From Xylanibacter ruminicola (GTDB taxonomy: Bacteria > Bacteroidota > Bacteroidia > Bacteroidales > Bacteroidaceae): a stretch of DNA of 64,000 bases. Each line of letters begins with the position of its first letter. Within the stretch, counting starts at the first letter, position 1. The stretch lies in assembly GCF_900142525.1 (NCBI RefSeq), contig NZ_FRBD01000022.1, forward strand, positions 16,033-80,032, in the 5' to 3' direction. The notes beneath the pieces are model-generated. The model was not told the DNA's origin. It ran no database searches and saw only the letters and a list, made by a program, of their open reading frames with translations. The position numbers were made by a program, and so were the translations under genes. Positions 1-9,304 of the stretch are shown piece by piece.

Positions 1-501
1 CTTGTTCACAAATGGAATCTTCTTAAATAGTCGCTTCAGCTGGAAGTGGCCGTATGCACGCAGGAACTTCATCTCGGCAGTACGCTGCTGTATGGTAGCA
101 TTCTCCTGATCGGCACTTGCCAGAATGTCTATCGACAGACTTACGCGGCTAAGGTAATTGTAGAATCGAGTCCAGATAGAGCTGAAAGGCCAGTCGGTAG
201 TAAGAATACCAACACCTTTTTCCAGTCTGTGGAAAGGTTCTCCATCAGAGAAGTCCGAACCGCCAACATATGCGTCGTCGCTTCGTGTGTCGTAGTTCCA
301 GAGTGAGAACGATGCGTTCATATCCTCAATCGAAACCAGTCCAGCGTATGCTGAAATCAGCACGTTGTCGATATACTCAGGGTTCTTTACCTCGTCCTGA
401 GTCAGCGTTGCCTGTGGCACCTGTTCCTCCAGGAAATCAGAGCAGGCAGTAAGACCACAGATTACGCAGATTGCGCAGATTGTTCTATATATCGTTTTCA
501 T
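1..501 (-). CDS. SusD/RagB-family outer-membrane glycan-binding lipoprotein (partial)
   Basis: The start codon is at 501 on the minus strand and the frame stays open to the window edge, so about 167 N-terminal residues are seen and the C-terminal two thirds are missing. A lipoprotein signal ends in the lipobox LTAC, followed by SDFLEE, a typical SusD N-terminus. Later residues such as AEMKFLRAYGHFQLKRLFKKIP match the SusD helical core (the family's 'ARFLRAxxYFxLxxxFGxVP' region). SusD proteins sit on the cell surface and cap a SusC channel, delivering bound oligosaccharide. The gene starts 15 bp after the susC stop and is surely co-transcribed with it. Given the fructan genes upstream, the ligand is inferred to be a fructan. 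Further locus genes may lie beyond the left edge. Confidence 0.9.
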   Translation of the reverse strand, partial: MKTIYRTICAICVICGLTACSDFLEEQVPQATLTQDEVKNPEYIDNVLISAYAGLVSIEDMNASFSLWNYDTRSDDAYVGGSDFSDGEPFHRLEKGVGILTTDWPFSSIWTRFYNYLSRVSLSIDILASADQENATIQQRTAEMKFLRAYGHFQLKRLFKKIPFVNK

Positions 502-516
502 AATCGTTGCTATATT

Positions 517-3500
517 TTAGAATGAAACATTAAGTCCGAATGTAAGATTGAGGGGGATAGGATAGTTGAATCCTGGGTTCTCAGGATCGGCACCTGTAAA
601 CTTATTGCTCTTGATGGTGAGCAGGTTCTGGGCCGATGCGTAGAGGCGTATACGATCCATACATAACTTCTCAGTAACCTTTTTGGGCAGATTGTAACCC
701 AACTGTATGGTGCGCAGCTTCACGTAACTACCATTCTCTATATAGTAAGATGAAACACGTCCCTCATTGTTTGTATCCGATGTGGTGAGTGCAGGGATGT
801 TGCTGCTAGGATTAGCTGGGCTCCAGGCATCGAGTGCTCGCTTACCCTTGTTCAGATAAGGTACGTTGATGGCTGAATTTGCCCAGAAGTCGGTCTGCGA
901 CTTATATCCGCGACAGTCTACATCAACACCCTGTACGCCTTGCCAGAACATAGTCAAATCCCAGTCCTTATACTGCAGATAGATGTTCAATCCCCAAGTG
1001 AAGTCGGGTGTTGGATCGTAAATCCAGTCCTGATCGGCCTCGGTAATAACACCGTCGCCATTCAGGTCTTTATAGCGTATGCGGCCCAGGCCAGCACCTT
1101 CCTGTGTGGCATGATTATCAATCTCCTCCTGACTCTTGAAGATTCCGTCGTAGATGTAGCCTACCTGCGAGAACATTGGATGACCTACAACACTCTTCAC
1201 GCCGTTACCACCATACTTACCGTTGGCAGCTACTGTCTCAGGCAGTTTTGTAATCTCATTCACATACTTACTGATGTTTCCGTTGATATCCCACGAGAAA
1301 CCGTTCTCCAACTGATGACGATAACCAATACTCAGTTCCCAACCGTTGTTCTTTACCTCGCCGGCATTGATCCACTGACCAGAGCCTTCACCCATAGCAG
1401 CGATACCTTCCATGAAGAGCAGAATGTCTGTGGTCTTCTTATTGAACCAATCAAAACTACCGTAGATTTCGTTTCTCAGCATTGCGAAATCAACACCGAT
1501 GTTATGTTGTGTGGTGGTTTCCCACTTGATATCGTCGTTGCCGCGCTGATTACGCACGTAACCGTTAGCCAGATCGTAGCCGCCGTTCTTACCGCTGATG
1601 TCGTATGATGAACCTGCTTGTCCACTGCCCCATAGTCCAGTAGATACTACCGACTTGTAGAGGGTGTATCGTGAAGTGTTTGAGATTTCTTGGTTACCAG
1701 TCTGTCCCCAAGAGTAGCGCAGCTTCAAATTGTCGAGCCAGCTCTTTGTCTTAGCCATAAACTTCTCTTCTGAGAGACGCCAACCTGCTGATACTGATGG
1801 GAATGTACCGTACTGGTTGTTTGTACCAAATCGGCTCGAACCATCTCGACGGATAGTAAAGCTAGCCAGATACTTGTCATCATAGGTGTAGTTAACCTTT
1901 CCGAAGAAAGACACAAGACTGAAACCTTCGCCCGATCCTTCTGCCAGCTGCTTGCCTGCACCAGCACTTGGCCACATATAGTCTGTGTTCAGAATAGCCA
2001 ACTCATAACGCTTGGCACTGTTCCACTTATAGTCCTGACGATTCACCTCAGTACCAATCATGGCGTCGCCGCGATGCTTGCCGATTTCAAGATTGTAGGT
2101 AGCTATGGCGTTCCACATCCAGCGCATCCAGTGCTCCTGCTTGCTCTCTACGGCACTATCGGTACGCTTTACCTTACCATTTTCGATAGGGTAGGTAAAG
2201 AATCGCTGCTCTTTCTGTGTGTAGTCCATACCAAGAGTGGTGCGAATCATGAAGTTCTTGAATGGAGTGATGCTCAGATGTACATCGCCGAATGAGCGCC
2301 ACTGTGTATATTCATTGTCCTTTGCATTGTCGATCATGCTCAGTGGATTCTCGCGCTCAGAGTAAGCACCCAGTGCCTGAGCGTACTTGCCGTTTTCGGC
2401 ATATATTGGGAAGTTGGGGTTAAACTCCAGTGCGTGCTCCAGTACGCCGCCAGGAGCGTCAACACCCTTTGTACGGTTCACTGTGAAGTTCTCGCCAATT
2501 ACAACTTTACCATCGAATAACTTATAGTCTGCATTAGCACGAGCCGACAGGCGATTGAAGTTACTCTTCTTAATGGTTCCCTGGTTGTCGTAGTAACCTA
2601 TTGAGAAGAATGAGCTGCCCTTTTCAGAGCCATTGCTTACTGAGAGGTTGTACTGCTGAACTACGCCTGTGCGGGTAATCTCTTTAAACCAGTCTGTATC
2701 ACCTGCACGTACACTGGCGTTCTCGTCCAGATACATGTTCATAGTCATATTATTCAGTACGGGATTGCCTTTAGCGTCGTAGCTCCAGTCGTAGTTATAT
2801 CCTAGGTTATTGTTGCTTGGGTTCACACCATCGTTCACGCAAGCCTGCCAATAGGCGCGTCCCCACTCGCTGGCATTCATTGTCTCAATCTTATTGGTAT
2901 AGAATGATGTGGCAACGCTACCATCGAAGTTCACCTTCACCTTACCATCCTTACCCTTCTTGGTGGTGATAATGATTACACCATTGGCTGCACGCGAACC
3001 ATAGATGCTGGCTGAGGCAGCATCCTTCAACACCTGGATGCTCTCGATGTCGTTTCCGTTCAGCTCATGCATACCAGCCTTGGTAGGCACTCCGTCAATT
3101 ATGTAAAGCGGATCGTTGTCGTTCAGGGTTCCCACACCACGGATACGAACCGTAGCAGCACCTGATGGATTACCATCGGCTGTGATATTCATGCCTGGCA
3201 CACGGCCCTGCAGGGCCTTCATCGGGTTGTTTTCGTTTTGCTTGGCAATCTCGTCCACACTTACAGTTGAGATGGCACCTGTCAGATCAGCCTTGCGCTG
3301 GGTAGTATAACCTGTTACCACCACTTCCTGCAGCATCTCGGCATCTTCCTTCAGTGTTACCTTCATACCCTGCTGTGCAGGCACCTCCTGTGTCTGATAA
3401 CCGATGTACGAGATGACAAGAATAACACCCTCGTTAACCTTAATAGTGAAGTTTCCATCAAAATCGGTAATCGTACCGTTCGATGTTCCTTTCTCCATTA

Positions 3501-3627
3501 CTGTGGCTCCAATTACGGACTCGCCAGAGGCGTCGACCACGGAACCTCTGATCTCCGTTTGCGCGTACATTACAGTACTAGCAAGGAGAGCAAAGAAACT
3601 CAGAATCAGTTTTCTTAGTTTTTCCAT
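517..3627 (-). CDS. SusC/RagA-family TonB-dependent outer-membrane transporter
   Basis: A protein of 1036 residues from the ATG at 3627. A longer frame to 3699 exists, but it would start upstream of the -7 box at 3676-3683, and MEKLRKLILSFFALLASTVMYA from 3627 is a clean signal peptide. Order of parts: signal peptide, carboxypeptidase-regulatory-like domain (IRGSVVDASGESVIGATV...), TonB box/plug start (EVVVTGYTTQRKADLTGAIS), plug (LQGRVPGMNI, VRIRGVG, YIIDGVP, SIYGSRAANGVIIITTKKG) and a long beta-barrel ending in an aromatic residue (LNVSF). It imports oligosaccharides across the outer membrane using TonB energy and pairs with the SusD downstream. Its position next to GH32, fructokinase and a sugar-binding regulator points to fructan as the substrate, which is inference. 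Confidence 0.93.
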   Translation of the reverse strand: MEKLRKLILSFFALLASTVMYAQTEIRGSVVDASGESVIGATVMEKGTSNGTITDFDGNFTIKVNEGVILVISYIGYQTQEVPAQQGMKVTLKEDAEMLQEVVVTGYTTQRKADLTGAISTVSVDEIAKQNENNPMKALQGRVPGMNITADGNPSGAATVRIRGVGTLNDNDPLYIIDGVPTKAGMHELNGNDIESIQVLKDAASASIYGSRAANGVIIITTKKGKDGKVKVNFDGSVATSFYTNKIETMNASEWGRAYWQACVNDGVNPSNNNLGYNYDWSYDAKGNPVLNNMTMNMYLDENASVRAGDTDWFKEITRTGVVQQYNLSVSNGSEKGSSFFSIGYYDNQGTIKKSNFNRLSARANADYKLFDGKVVIGENFTVNRTKGVDAPGGVLEHALEFNPNFPIYAENGKYAQALGAYSERENPLSMIDNAKDNEYTQWRSFGDVHLSITPFKNFMIRTTLGMDYTQKEQRFFTYPIENGKVKRTDSAVESKQEHWMRWMWNAIATYNLEIGKHRGDAMIGTEVNRQDYKWNSAKRYELAILNTDYMWPSAGAGKQLAEGSGEGFSLVSFFGKVNYTYDDKYLASFTIRRDGSSRFGTNNQYGTFPSVSAGWRLSEEKFMAKTKSWLDNLKLRYSWGQTGNQEISNTSRYTLYKSVVSTGLWGSGQAGSSYDISGKNGGYDLANGYVRNQRGNDDIKWETTTQHNIGVDFAMLRNEIYGSFDWFNKKTTDILLFMEGIAAMGEGSGQWINAGEVKNNGWELSIGYRHQLENGFSWDINGNISKYVNEITKLPETVAANGKYGGNGVKSVVGHPMFSQVGYIYDGIFKSQEEIDNHATQEGAGLGRIRYKDLNGDGVITEADQDWIYDPTPDFTWGLNIYLQYKDWDLTMFWQGVQGVDVDCRGYKSQTDFWANSAINVPYLNKGKRALDAWSPANPSSNIPALTTSDTNNEGRVSSYYIENGSYVKLRTIQLGYNLPKKVTEKLCMDRIRLYASAQNLLTIKSNKFTGADPENPGFNYPIPLNLTFGLNVSF

Positions 3628-3675
3628 TGTTGAATGTTTAAATTGGTTAGTACTCATTGTGAATTTGATTTTCTG

Positions 3676-3683
3676 CAAAAGTA
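3676..3683 (-). promoter_or_regulatory. -7 promoter element of the susC/susD operon
   Basis: TACTTTTG read on the minus strand matches the Bacteroidales TAnnTTTG box, with the susC start about 50 bp downstream. There is no good TTTG at -33, as expected for a promoter that needs an activator. The dyad operator at 3714-3770 lies directly upstream. Confidence 0.7.
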
Positions 3684-3713
3684 CTCCAATTATAAACAAG
3701 AGAGGTTAAATAT

Positions 3714-3770
3714 TCGTTCGTCTCATGCAAATTTTGTTTCAATGTAACAAATTTGCGCATAAATGAACGA
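3714..3770. promoter_or_regulatory. Nested inverted-repeat operator upstream of susC
   Basis: Two concentric dyads share a centre near 3742. The outer arms are TCGTTC (3714-3719) and GAACGA (3765-3770). The inner arms are GCAAATTT (3727-3734) and AAATTTGC (3749-3756), extended towards the centre by GTT/AAC. The right arm AATGAACGA (3762-3770) recurs in both arms of the palindrome before the GH32 gene (9305-9339). It is probably the binding site of the AraC-type regulator encoded at 3780-5318, whose stop codon lies only 9 bp away. Confidence 0.6.
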
Positions 3771-3779
3771 TTTTTTATA

Positions 3780-5318
3780 TCAAGAAAGATCTGATGGACT
3801 GATGCCAAATTCGTCTTTAAAACACTTGGTGAAATAAGATGGAGCAGTAAAGCCTACGTCGTATGCCACCTCAGAAATATTCTTATCGGTTGTTGCCAGA
3901 AGCTGATATGCACGTTTCAAACGAGCTGTACGCAGGAGTTCCACTGGCGAAGAATCGGTGATAGCCTTCACCTTACGATAGAGTTGCACACGACTCAGGT
4001 TCATATCTGCAGCAAGGTCTTCAACACTCACCTCACTATCCGACATTCGAGCTTCGACTACTTCCTTGAAACGGGCAAGGAAACGTGAGTCGACAGTAGG
4101 TTCGGATGGTTCAGGCTTTACTACTCCTGATTCGGCTACCTCTGCAGGTTGCTCTGGTTCTGCTGGTTCTGCAGGCAACTCTTCAACAGGAATGTTCCAC
4201 AAGGTATTAATAACGCGCTCACGCTGCATGGTTACCTTATTAAGATGGTAACGGTACAACAGTACGATGGCAATGAGCAACAATACTATAATACCAACAG
4301 CCATCCATGTGATGACACGCTGCGTGTCGAGCTGCTGCAAGTAATTGTCCGACTGTTCATGCAGGAAGTCTATATTATGCCCTTGGCGTGTAAGCTCTTC
4401 AGATTGCAATAATAGCACTCTGGCATTATCTTTGGTAACCAGCGATGCCATCAGGCGGTTATCCTTTTTATACGGCTTGCCCTCAAGTATGTCCATCGCT
4501 AGCTGAAGCACTTCGTCGCCATGGGTAGGATAGATATATGAAGCCTCGAGGATAGAGTCGCGAACACTTGCCAATCCGTTACCTTCACCTGGAAGGCCGT
4601 CGATACCGCAATATTTGGTATGGTGCGAAGCGGGGAGTTTTGAAAGTACTTTCGAGGCGCCTACAGCCATGCGGTCGTTCTGACCAAACACAAAATCAAT
4701 GTTTGAAAGGTCACCATGATAAGCCTTAATGGCCTTCATGGCACTCTCTTCAGTCCAGTCACCTTGCAGTGAGGCTACAAGCACAATATCCGGATAACTA
4801 CTGATGGCATTCAGGAAGCCGTTATGCCGCTCTATGGCCGGCGATGAACCTTTCAGACCCATTATTTCTAAAACCCTACCTTTGCCTTTTAGCTTGGTTG
4901 CGATATATTCTCCCATCAGGCGCCCCATCTCGAAGTTATCTGCGCCAATGAAAGCGGTAAACTTCTCAGAGTTAGTCTTACGGTCGAAAACAATAACAGG
5001 AATGCCTTTGTCGAAAACCTCATCTATAGCTGGCGACACAGTAGCTATCTGGTTGGGAGCCACAATAAGCAAATCCATACCGTCTTTCATAAATTGGTGT
5101 ATTTGCTCTATCTGCTTCTCATCGCTACCATCGGCCGAAGCAAAGCTAAGTTCGACATTGTTGTGGACATAGGTGCCCATTTTCAGTTCCTCGTTCAACT
5201 TGTTGCGCCAAATGTCTTCGGAGCATTGCGACACGGCTATCTTATAAGTTTTCTCACTCTTAGAGCAAGAAGTAATAATTGCTATAATGGCAATCAGGTA
5301 TAATACGGTTTTGCACAT
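3780..5318 (-). CDS. Membrane-spanning regulator: periplasmic sugar-binding domain fused to AraC DNA-binding domain
   Basis: A protein of 512 residues. Residues 1-18 form a lipoprotein-like signal (lipobox ITSC). Residues 24-320 are a LacI/RbsB-type periplasmic binding fold (KIAVSQCSEDIWRNKL, DLLIVAPNQ, GIPVIVFDRK, FVFGQNDRMAVGA). A transmembrane helix lies at about 336-355, a Pro/Glu-rich linker at 377-408, and an AraC helix-turn-helix domain at 410-512 (DLAADMNLSRVQLYRKVKA, VAYDVGFTAPSYFTKCF). There is no histidine kinase or receiver domain, so sugar binding outside would have to reach the DNA-binding domain directly. In Bacteroides thetaiotaomicron the fructan sensor BT1754 uses a similar binding domain in a full hybrid two-component protein that senses fructose. 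By analogy this is the fructan-locus activator. It has its own promoter at 5350-5381. Confidence 0.88.
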   Translation of the reverse strand: MCKTVLYLIAIIAIITSCSKSEKTYKIAVSQCSEDIWRNKLNEELKMGTYVHNNVELSFASADGSDEKQIEQIHQFMKDGMDLLIVAPNQIATVSPAIDEVFDKGIPVIVFDRKTNSEKFTAFIGADNFEMGRLMGEYIATKLKGKGRVLEIMGLKGSSPAIERHNGFLNAISSYPDIVLVASLQGDWTEESAMKAIKAYHGDLSNIDFVFGQNDRMAVGASKVLSKLPASHHTKYCGIDGLPGEGNGLASVRDSILEASYIYPTHGDEVLQLAMDILEGKPYKKDNRLMASLVTKDNARVLLLQSEELTRQGHNIDFLHEQSDNYLQQLDTQRVITWMAVGIIVLLLIAIVLLYRYHLNKVTMQRERVINTLWNIPVEELPAEPAEPEQPAEVAESGVVKPEPSEPTVDSRFLARFKEVVEARMSDSEVSVEDLAADMNLSRVQLYRKVKAITDSSPVELLRTARLKRAYQLLATTDKNISEVAYDVGFTAPSYFTKCFKDEFGISPSDLS

Positions 5319-5349
5319 GGTTTTATGTCATTGTTAGTAAAGAACATGG

Positions 5350-5381
5350 CAAAGATAAGAAAAATACCCTTTACTTCCAAA
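5350..5381 (-). promoter_or_regulatory. Promoter of the PBP-AraC regulator gene
   Basis: On the minus strand, -33 TTTG (5381-5378), a 20-bp spacer and -7 TATCTTTG (5357-5350) match the Bacteroidales consensus exactly. The ATG at 5318 gives a leader of about 25 nt. Confidence 0.8.
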
Positions 5382-5400
5382 CTTTATGATGATTATTTGC

Positions 5401-5438
5401 CAAAAAAAGAGGTTCAGTGGGGAAACTGAACCTCATTT
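5401..5438 (-). terminator. Rho-independent terminator of the GH32-MFS-fructokinase operon
   Basis: A perfect 10-bp stem (5409-5418 with 5425-5434) and a 6-nt loop are followed on the minus strand by seven T residues. It lies 9 bp after the fructokinase stop codon and upstream of the regulator promoter. Confidence 0.9.
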
Positions 5439-5447
5439 TGCGGGAAT

Positions 5448-6326
5448 TTATACTGTTTTGAGTTTATCAGGAATAACAGGCATGGCGCCATTTTGTGTGC
5501 AGACATAGGCACTCACCTGAACGGCTGTTTTGTGAGCCTCCTGAACAGATTTGCCATTGATAATTGAGGCACAGAACGAACCTGTAAACGAGTCGCCAGC
5601 ACCTACGGTATCAGCCACCTCTACCTTAGGAGTATCCTGGAACGAAGTCAGTCCATCGTCGGTAAATACGTAAGAACCATTGGTTCCACAGGTCAGCACA
5701 AGCATCTTGAGATGGAAGTCCTGAACTATTTTCTCACAAGTCTGGCGCATATCCAGGCTATCGTATCCGAACATACGACTAACAACAACCAGTTCCTCGT
5801 CATTAATCTTTAAGATATTGCAGATACAGAACGATTCTTCGAGTATCTCCTTCGAGTAGAACTGCTGTCGCAGATTAATGTCGCAAATACGGAGACAATC
5901 ATTTGGTGTTGCATCAAGGAACTTGCGGATATTCTCGCGGCTAACCACATTGCGCTGAGCCAACGAGCCAAAACAAACGGCACGGGCATACTTGGCAATC
6001 TCTTCCATCTCGGAATTGAACGGAATGTTGTCCCAAGCAACATTCTCCTTAATGTCGTAAGTAGGGATACCGTCGCCTGTAAGAGTTACTTGAACCGTAC
6101 CAGTGGGATAAGGCACACGTGGCATCAAGTAGTTCAGATTGTGCTCTTTCAGAGCCTCGATGGTTTCGGTGCCTAAATCATCATCACCCAATGCACTGAT
6201 AGCGATGGTGTCGAGTCCAAACTGGGCTGCATGATATGCAAAGTTAGCAGGTGCGCCACCAAGTTTTTTTCCTTCGGGAAGTACATCCCACAATGCCTCG
6301 CCGAGGCCTACAACATAACGTTTCAT
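5448..6326 (-). CDS. PfkB-family carbohydrate kinase, probable fructokinase
   Basis: A protein of 292 residues, normal for the ribokinase/PfkB family. It opens with a substrate-binding segment, GEALWDVLPEGKKLGGAPANFAYHAAQFG, typical of fructokinases. The C-terminal catalytic motif is DTVGAGDSFTGSF, with the GAGD aspartate as general base. It would phosphorylate cytoplasmic fructose to fructose-6-phosphate with ATP. Its start overlaps the transporter stop by 4 bp (ATGA), indicating translational coupling in the operon GH32 - MFS - kinase, and a strong terminator follows. Fructose rather than another hexose is inferred from the GH32 partner. The B. thetaiotaomicron fructan locus has the same kinase-transporter-GH32 neighbourhood. 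Confidence 0.92.
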   Translation of the reverse strand: MKRYVVGLGEALWDVLPEGKKLGGAPANFAYHAAQFGLDTIAISALGDDDLGTETIEALKEHNLNYLMPRVPYPTGTVQVTLTGDGIPTYDIKENVAWDNIPFNSEMEEIAKYARAVCFGSLAQRNVVSRENIRKFLDATPNDCLRICDINLRQQFYSKEILEESFCICNILKINDEELVVVSRMFGYDSLDMRQTCEKIVQDFHLKMLVLTCGTNGSYVFTDDGLTSFQDTPKVEVADTVGAGDSFTGSFCASIINGKSVQEAHKTAVQVSAYVCTQNGAMPVIPDKLKTV

Positions 6327-7489
6327 GCTTTTACTGAATTAAGTTGCTTGATATATGTGAATAAATAAATGACACCGATAGCCATAACGATTACGGCACC
6401 AGCCTGGCCGATAGCATCGCTGGCAAAGCCCATCAACAGCGGGAATATGGTTCCACCAAAAAGGCCCATAATCATCAGACCGCTAACCTCGTTCTGCTTT
6501 TCGGGCATAGAGGTAAGAGCTTTAGCGAAGCAGATGGAGAAAATATTAGAGTTGCCATAACCCACCAATGCAATAGCAGTATAGAGCATCCACTTCTCTG
6601 TGCCCACAAAGAGTCCGCACATAGAGAGTGCCATCATCACCACGCTAATGATAAAGAAGGTACGTGTAGGCAGAACGCGCAGGAAGAACGAGCCTGTTAA
6701 GCAACCGATGGTACGGAAGATGAAGTACAGGCTGGTAGCAAAGGCTGCATCGTTCAGTGTCATGCCAAGTCGCTCCATCAAAATCTTTGGGGCTGTGGTG
6801 TTAGTACCTACGTCGATACCTACATGGCACATAATGCCAAAGAACGACAACAATACGATAGGAGTACCCAACAGCTTAAAGCACTCGGCAAAAGTAGAAG
6901 GTTTACCCTCGATTTTAGGTTCGTCAATTGGCGTAACTGCCAAAAGTGCTGTAGCAAGGAAACCTACAAACATATAGATTGTGAAGAGGATACGCCAGTC
7001 GTAGCCGAAAGATGGTATAACCTGTGTAGCACCCCACATGGCCAGATAAGGAGCCAAGAACGAAGCGATGGCTTTGATAAACTGTCCGAATGTAAGTGTG
7101 GATGCAAGATTTCCACCTCCCATCACTGTTGATACCAGTGGGTTCAACGAGGTCTGCATCAGGGCATTGCCGATACCTAACAACGAGAACGAAATGAGCA
7201 TGATGGTGAAATTATTGCCAAACATGGGCATCATCAGCGACAGCACTGTTACCAAGAGTGAGAGAAGAACGGTCTTTTTACGTCCGATCTTGTTCATCAG
7301 CATACCTGTAGGAACACTGAAAATCAGGAACCAGAAGAACACCAGTGAAGGAAAGATGTTGGCAGTCGAGTCATTGAGCGCCAAGTCTTCTTTCACATAG
7401 TTCGAAGCAATGCCCACCAGATCTACAAAACCCATGCAGAAAAAGCAGAGCATGACTGGAATCAGGGCTAATTTGTTAACTTTACTCAT
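6323..7489 (-). CDS. MFS sugar permease, probable fructose importer
   Basis: A 388-residue protein with about 12 hydrophobic segments and major-facilitator signatures (GMLMNKIGRKKTVLLSLLVTV after helix 2). It resembles the fucose/glucose permease subgroup often found in Bacteroidales sugar loci. It would carry monosaccharide released by the GH32 enzyme across the inner membrane to the fructokinase, whose start overlaps its stop. It begins 20 bp after the GH32 stop codon, so it is transcribed from the GH32 promoter. The start at 7489 (MSKVNKLALIPVMLCFF) puts a short cytoplasmic tail before helix 1. Fructose specificity is inferred from the neighbours. Confidence 0.9.
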   Translation of the reverse strand: MSKVNKLALIPVMLCFFCMGFVDLVGIASNYVKEDLALNDSTANIFPSLVFFWFLIFSVPTGMLMNKIGRKKTVLLSLLVTVLSLMMPMFGNNFTIMLISFSLLGIGNALMQTSLNPLVSTVMGGGNLASTLTFGQFIKAIASFLAPYLAMWGATQVIPSFGYDWRILFTIYMFVGFLATALLAVTPIDEPKIEGKPSTFAECFKLLGTPIVLLSFFGIMCHVGIDVGTNTTAPKILMERLGMTLNDAAFATSLYFIFRTIGCLTGSFFLRVLPTRTFFIISVVMMALSMCGLFVGTEKWMLYTAIALVGYGNSNIFSICFAKALTSMPEKQNEVSGLMIMGLFGGTIFPLLMGFASDAIGQAGAVIVMAIGVIYLFTYIKQLNSVKA

Positions 7490-7509
7490 AGATTTATTTA
7501 ACTTTTTTA

Positions 7510-9222
7510 CTATTTCACAATCTCATAAATAGTAGCCTTTCCGCCTTTTACCTTTAACATAGTATAAGGTATAGAAGGGAATACCAGATTAGTCATAGCC
7601 ATCTTGCCATCGGCAGCAAAAGCTTCAATACTACAGCGGTCGATGAATATACGCAACTGTTTGAGGGCGCCATGTGTGGGTGCTGTTGTAACGGTTGCAA
7701 AGGCCTCGCTGAAACTACAATCACCGCTCTTGGTGCGATCCATAGAGAACGTTTGTTGCTGGGCATCGTAGCGCATTGTCACCTCTTCACCATTTGCATT
7801 ACCTAATGTAAGTTCCATAGAACCCCTTACATCTATAACAAGCTCGCAGGCATCAGTCAACTTCTTTACCTTGTTGCCACGTAAAGCCAGCATCTCCTTA
7901 GAAGGAATAACGCCGCAATATGTTTCTTCGCCATCGGCAAACAGATCCAAATCACGAGGAATACTGTTGGAACTACGGAACTGATGAGTGGGCACCTGGT
8001 TTGCATACTGCCAGTTTGACATCCAAGCAATAACCACATGGCGATTCTCAGGAGCATTACTAAACGAAACTGTTGCATAGTGGTCTTTACCATAGTCCAT
8101 CCACTTGGTGACCTCGGGCTTCGACTCACAAGTAAACTTATGACCATCGAACTGGCCTACAAAGTATTGTGTTGCGTTTCCGCCAAAAGGTCCTCCTGGG
8201 TTAATGTTGCACACCAGCATCCACTTCTGCTGACCAGTACCACGAACTGGCAGCTGCATCATATCGGGGCATTCCCAAACGCCACCATGGTTGCCGTATT
8301 CGCGACCAAAACTGCTTTCAAAGGTCCACTCCTTCAGGTTGGGCGAAGAATAGAACTGCATCTCCTGACCGGCAGCAAGAACCACAATCCACTTCTGAGT
8401 TGGTTCATGCCAGAATATCTTTGGGTCGCGGAAATCTGGAATATCGCTGGTTATCACAGGGTTCTTCTCATATTTAGTAAAAGTACGGCCTCCATCAGTA
8501 GAATATGCCATTGATTGCGTCTGAGCCTCTGCAGCAGAGGTATAGTAAGCGATAATGGCATTCTTACCGAAGCCAGCAGAATTACGAGTATCAACCACGC
8601 AAGAACCGCTGAATATGGTACCTATGGCATCTGCCTCTATCGCATTTGGCAGTGCCTCCCAATGAATCAGGTCTTTTGATACAGAATGGCCCCAAGTCAT
8701 ATTTTCCCACAGCGATCCAAAGGGATTATATTGGAAGTACAAGTGCCACTCGCCATCCTTATAGAACATTCCATTAGGATCATTCATCCAGCCATATACT
8801 GGAGAATGATGATACTCTGGACGGAATCGTTCAACGTTTGAGGTATCGAATGTATTGCTGAATTTCATTTCCTTCCAGCATGCAAACTCTTTAAGAACAC
8901 CCTTTGTACGACGATCGCCATGGAAAATAATATCAAGTGTCTGCCCGTCTTTAATTTCTAATGGCACATAATAATCTATATGATCTACCGACAAGCGGAC
9001 ATTGGGTCGGCGATAAGACTGATTGTCTTTGCCTATCACCCTGACACTGGCATTCTCTGCCCTTTCTTCTACAGGCAGTAATACATACTTGTAGTTTGTG
9101 TCGATACTAACCATCACATGGTTATCACCGAGTACCCTGGGTTGTACCTGAGCCTGTGCCGAGGTCGCCATCAGTACTGCAGCTACGATCGTTGTCATTA
9201 CCTTTTTCATAAAGTTATTCAT
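7510..9222 (-). CDS. Glycoside hydrolase family 32 fructanase (levanase/inulinase/invertase type)
   Basis: A protein of 570 residues. A signal peptide (cleavage after TSAQA, no lipobox) suggests a periplasmic enzyme. An N-terminal extension of about 110 residues (DUF4980-like, common in Bacteroidales GH32) precedes the five-bladed propeller. Catalytic motifs are complete: WMNDPNG with nucleophile Asp148, FRDPK with the transition-state stabiliser Asp266, and WECPD with acid/base Glu317. A C-terminal beta-sandwich includes FIDRCSIEAFAADG. It hydrolyses beta-2,1 or beta-2,6 fructosyl bonds. Endo or exo action and linkage preference cannot be read from the sequence. It is the first gene of the operon, with a -7 box and a palindromic operator upstream. 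Confidence 0.95.
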   Translation of the reverse strand: MNNFMKKVMTTIVAAVLMATSAQAQVQPRVLGDNHVMVSIDTNYKYVLLPVEERAENASVRVIGKDNQSYRRPNVRLSVDHIDYYVPLEIKDGQTLDIIFHGDRRTKGVLKEFACWKEMKFSNTFDTSNVERFRPEYHHSPVYGWMNDPNGMFYKDGEWHLYFQYNPFGSLWENMTWGHSVSKDLIHWEALPNAIEADAIGTIFSGSCVVDTRNSAGFGKNAIIAYYTSAAEAQTQSMAYSTDGGRTFTKYEKNPVITSDIPDFRDPKIFWHEPTQKWIVVLAAGQEMQFYSSPNLKEWTFESSFGREYGNHGGVWECPDMMQLPVRGTGQQKWMLVCNINPGGPFGGNATQYFVGQFDGHKFTCESKPEVTKWMDYGKDHYATVSFSNAPENRHVVIAWMSNWQYANQVPTHQFRSSNSIPRDLDLFADGEETYCGVIPSKEMLALRGNKVKKLTDACELVIDVRGSMELTLGNANGEEVTMRYDAQQQTFSMDRTKSGDCSFSEAFATVTTAPTHGALKQLRIFIDRCSIEAFAADGKMAMTNLVFPSIPYTMLKVKGGKATIYEIVK

Positions 9223-9245
9223 TTTATTGTTTCAGATTTTTGCCA

Positions 9246-9253
9246 CAAAAGTA
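9246..9253 (-). promoter_or_regulatory. -7 promoter element of the GH32 operon
   Basis: TACTTTTG on the minus strand. A partial -33 match (TATTG) lies 20 bp upstream. The operator palindrome at 9305-9339 sits further upstream, consistent with an activated promoter. Confidence 0.7.
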
Positions 9254-9304
9254 CATCAAAGACATGACACATACAATAAATAATGTTTCATTTACTAATA
9301 AAAA

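Noticed and set aside
940..1608. 222-codon open frame opposite the first susC
   Set aside because: It lies wholly antisense to a well-conserved TonB receptor, has no recognisable domain and no promoter; it is a shadow of the susC codon usage.
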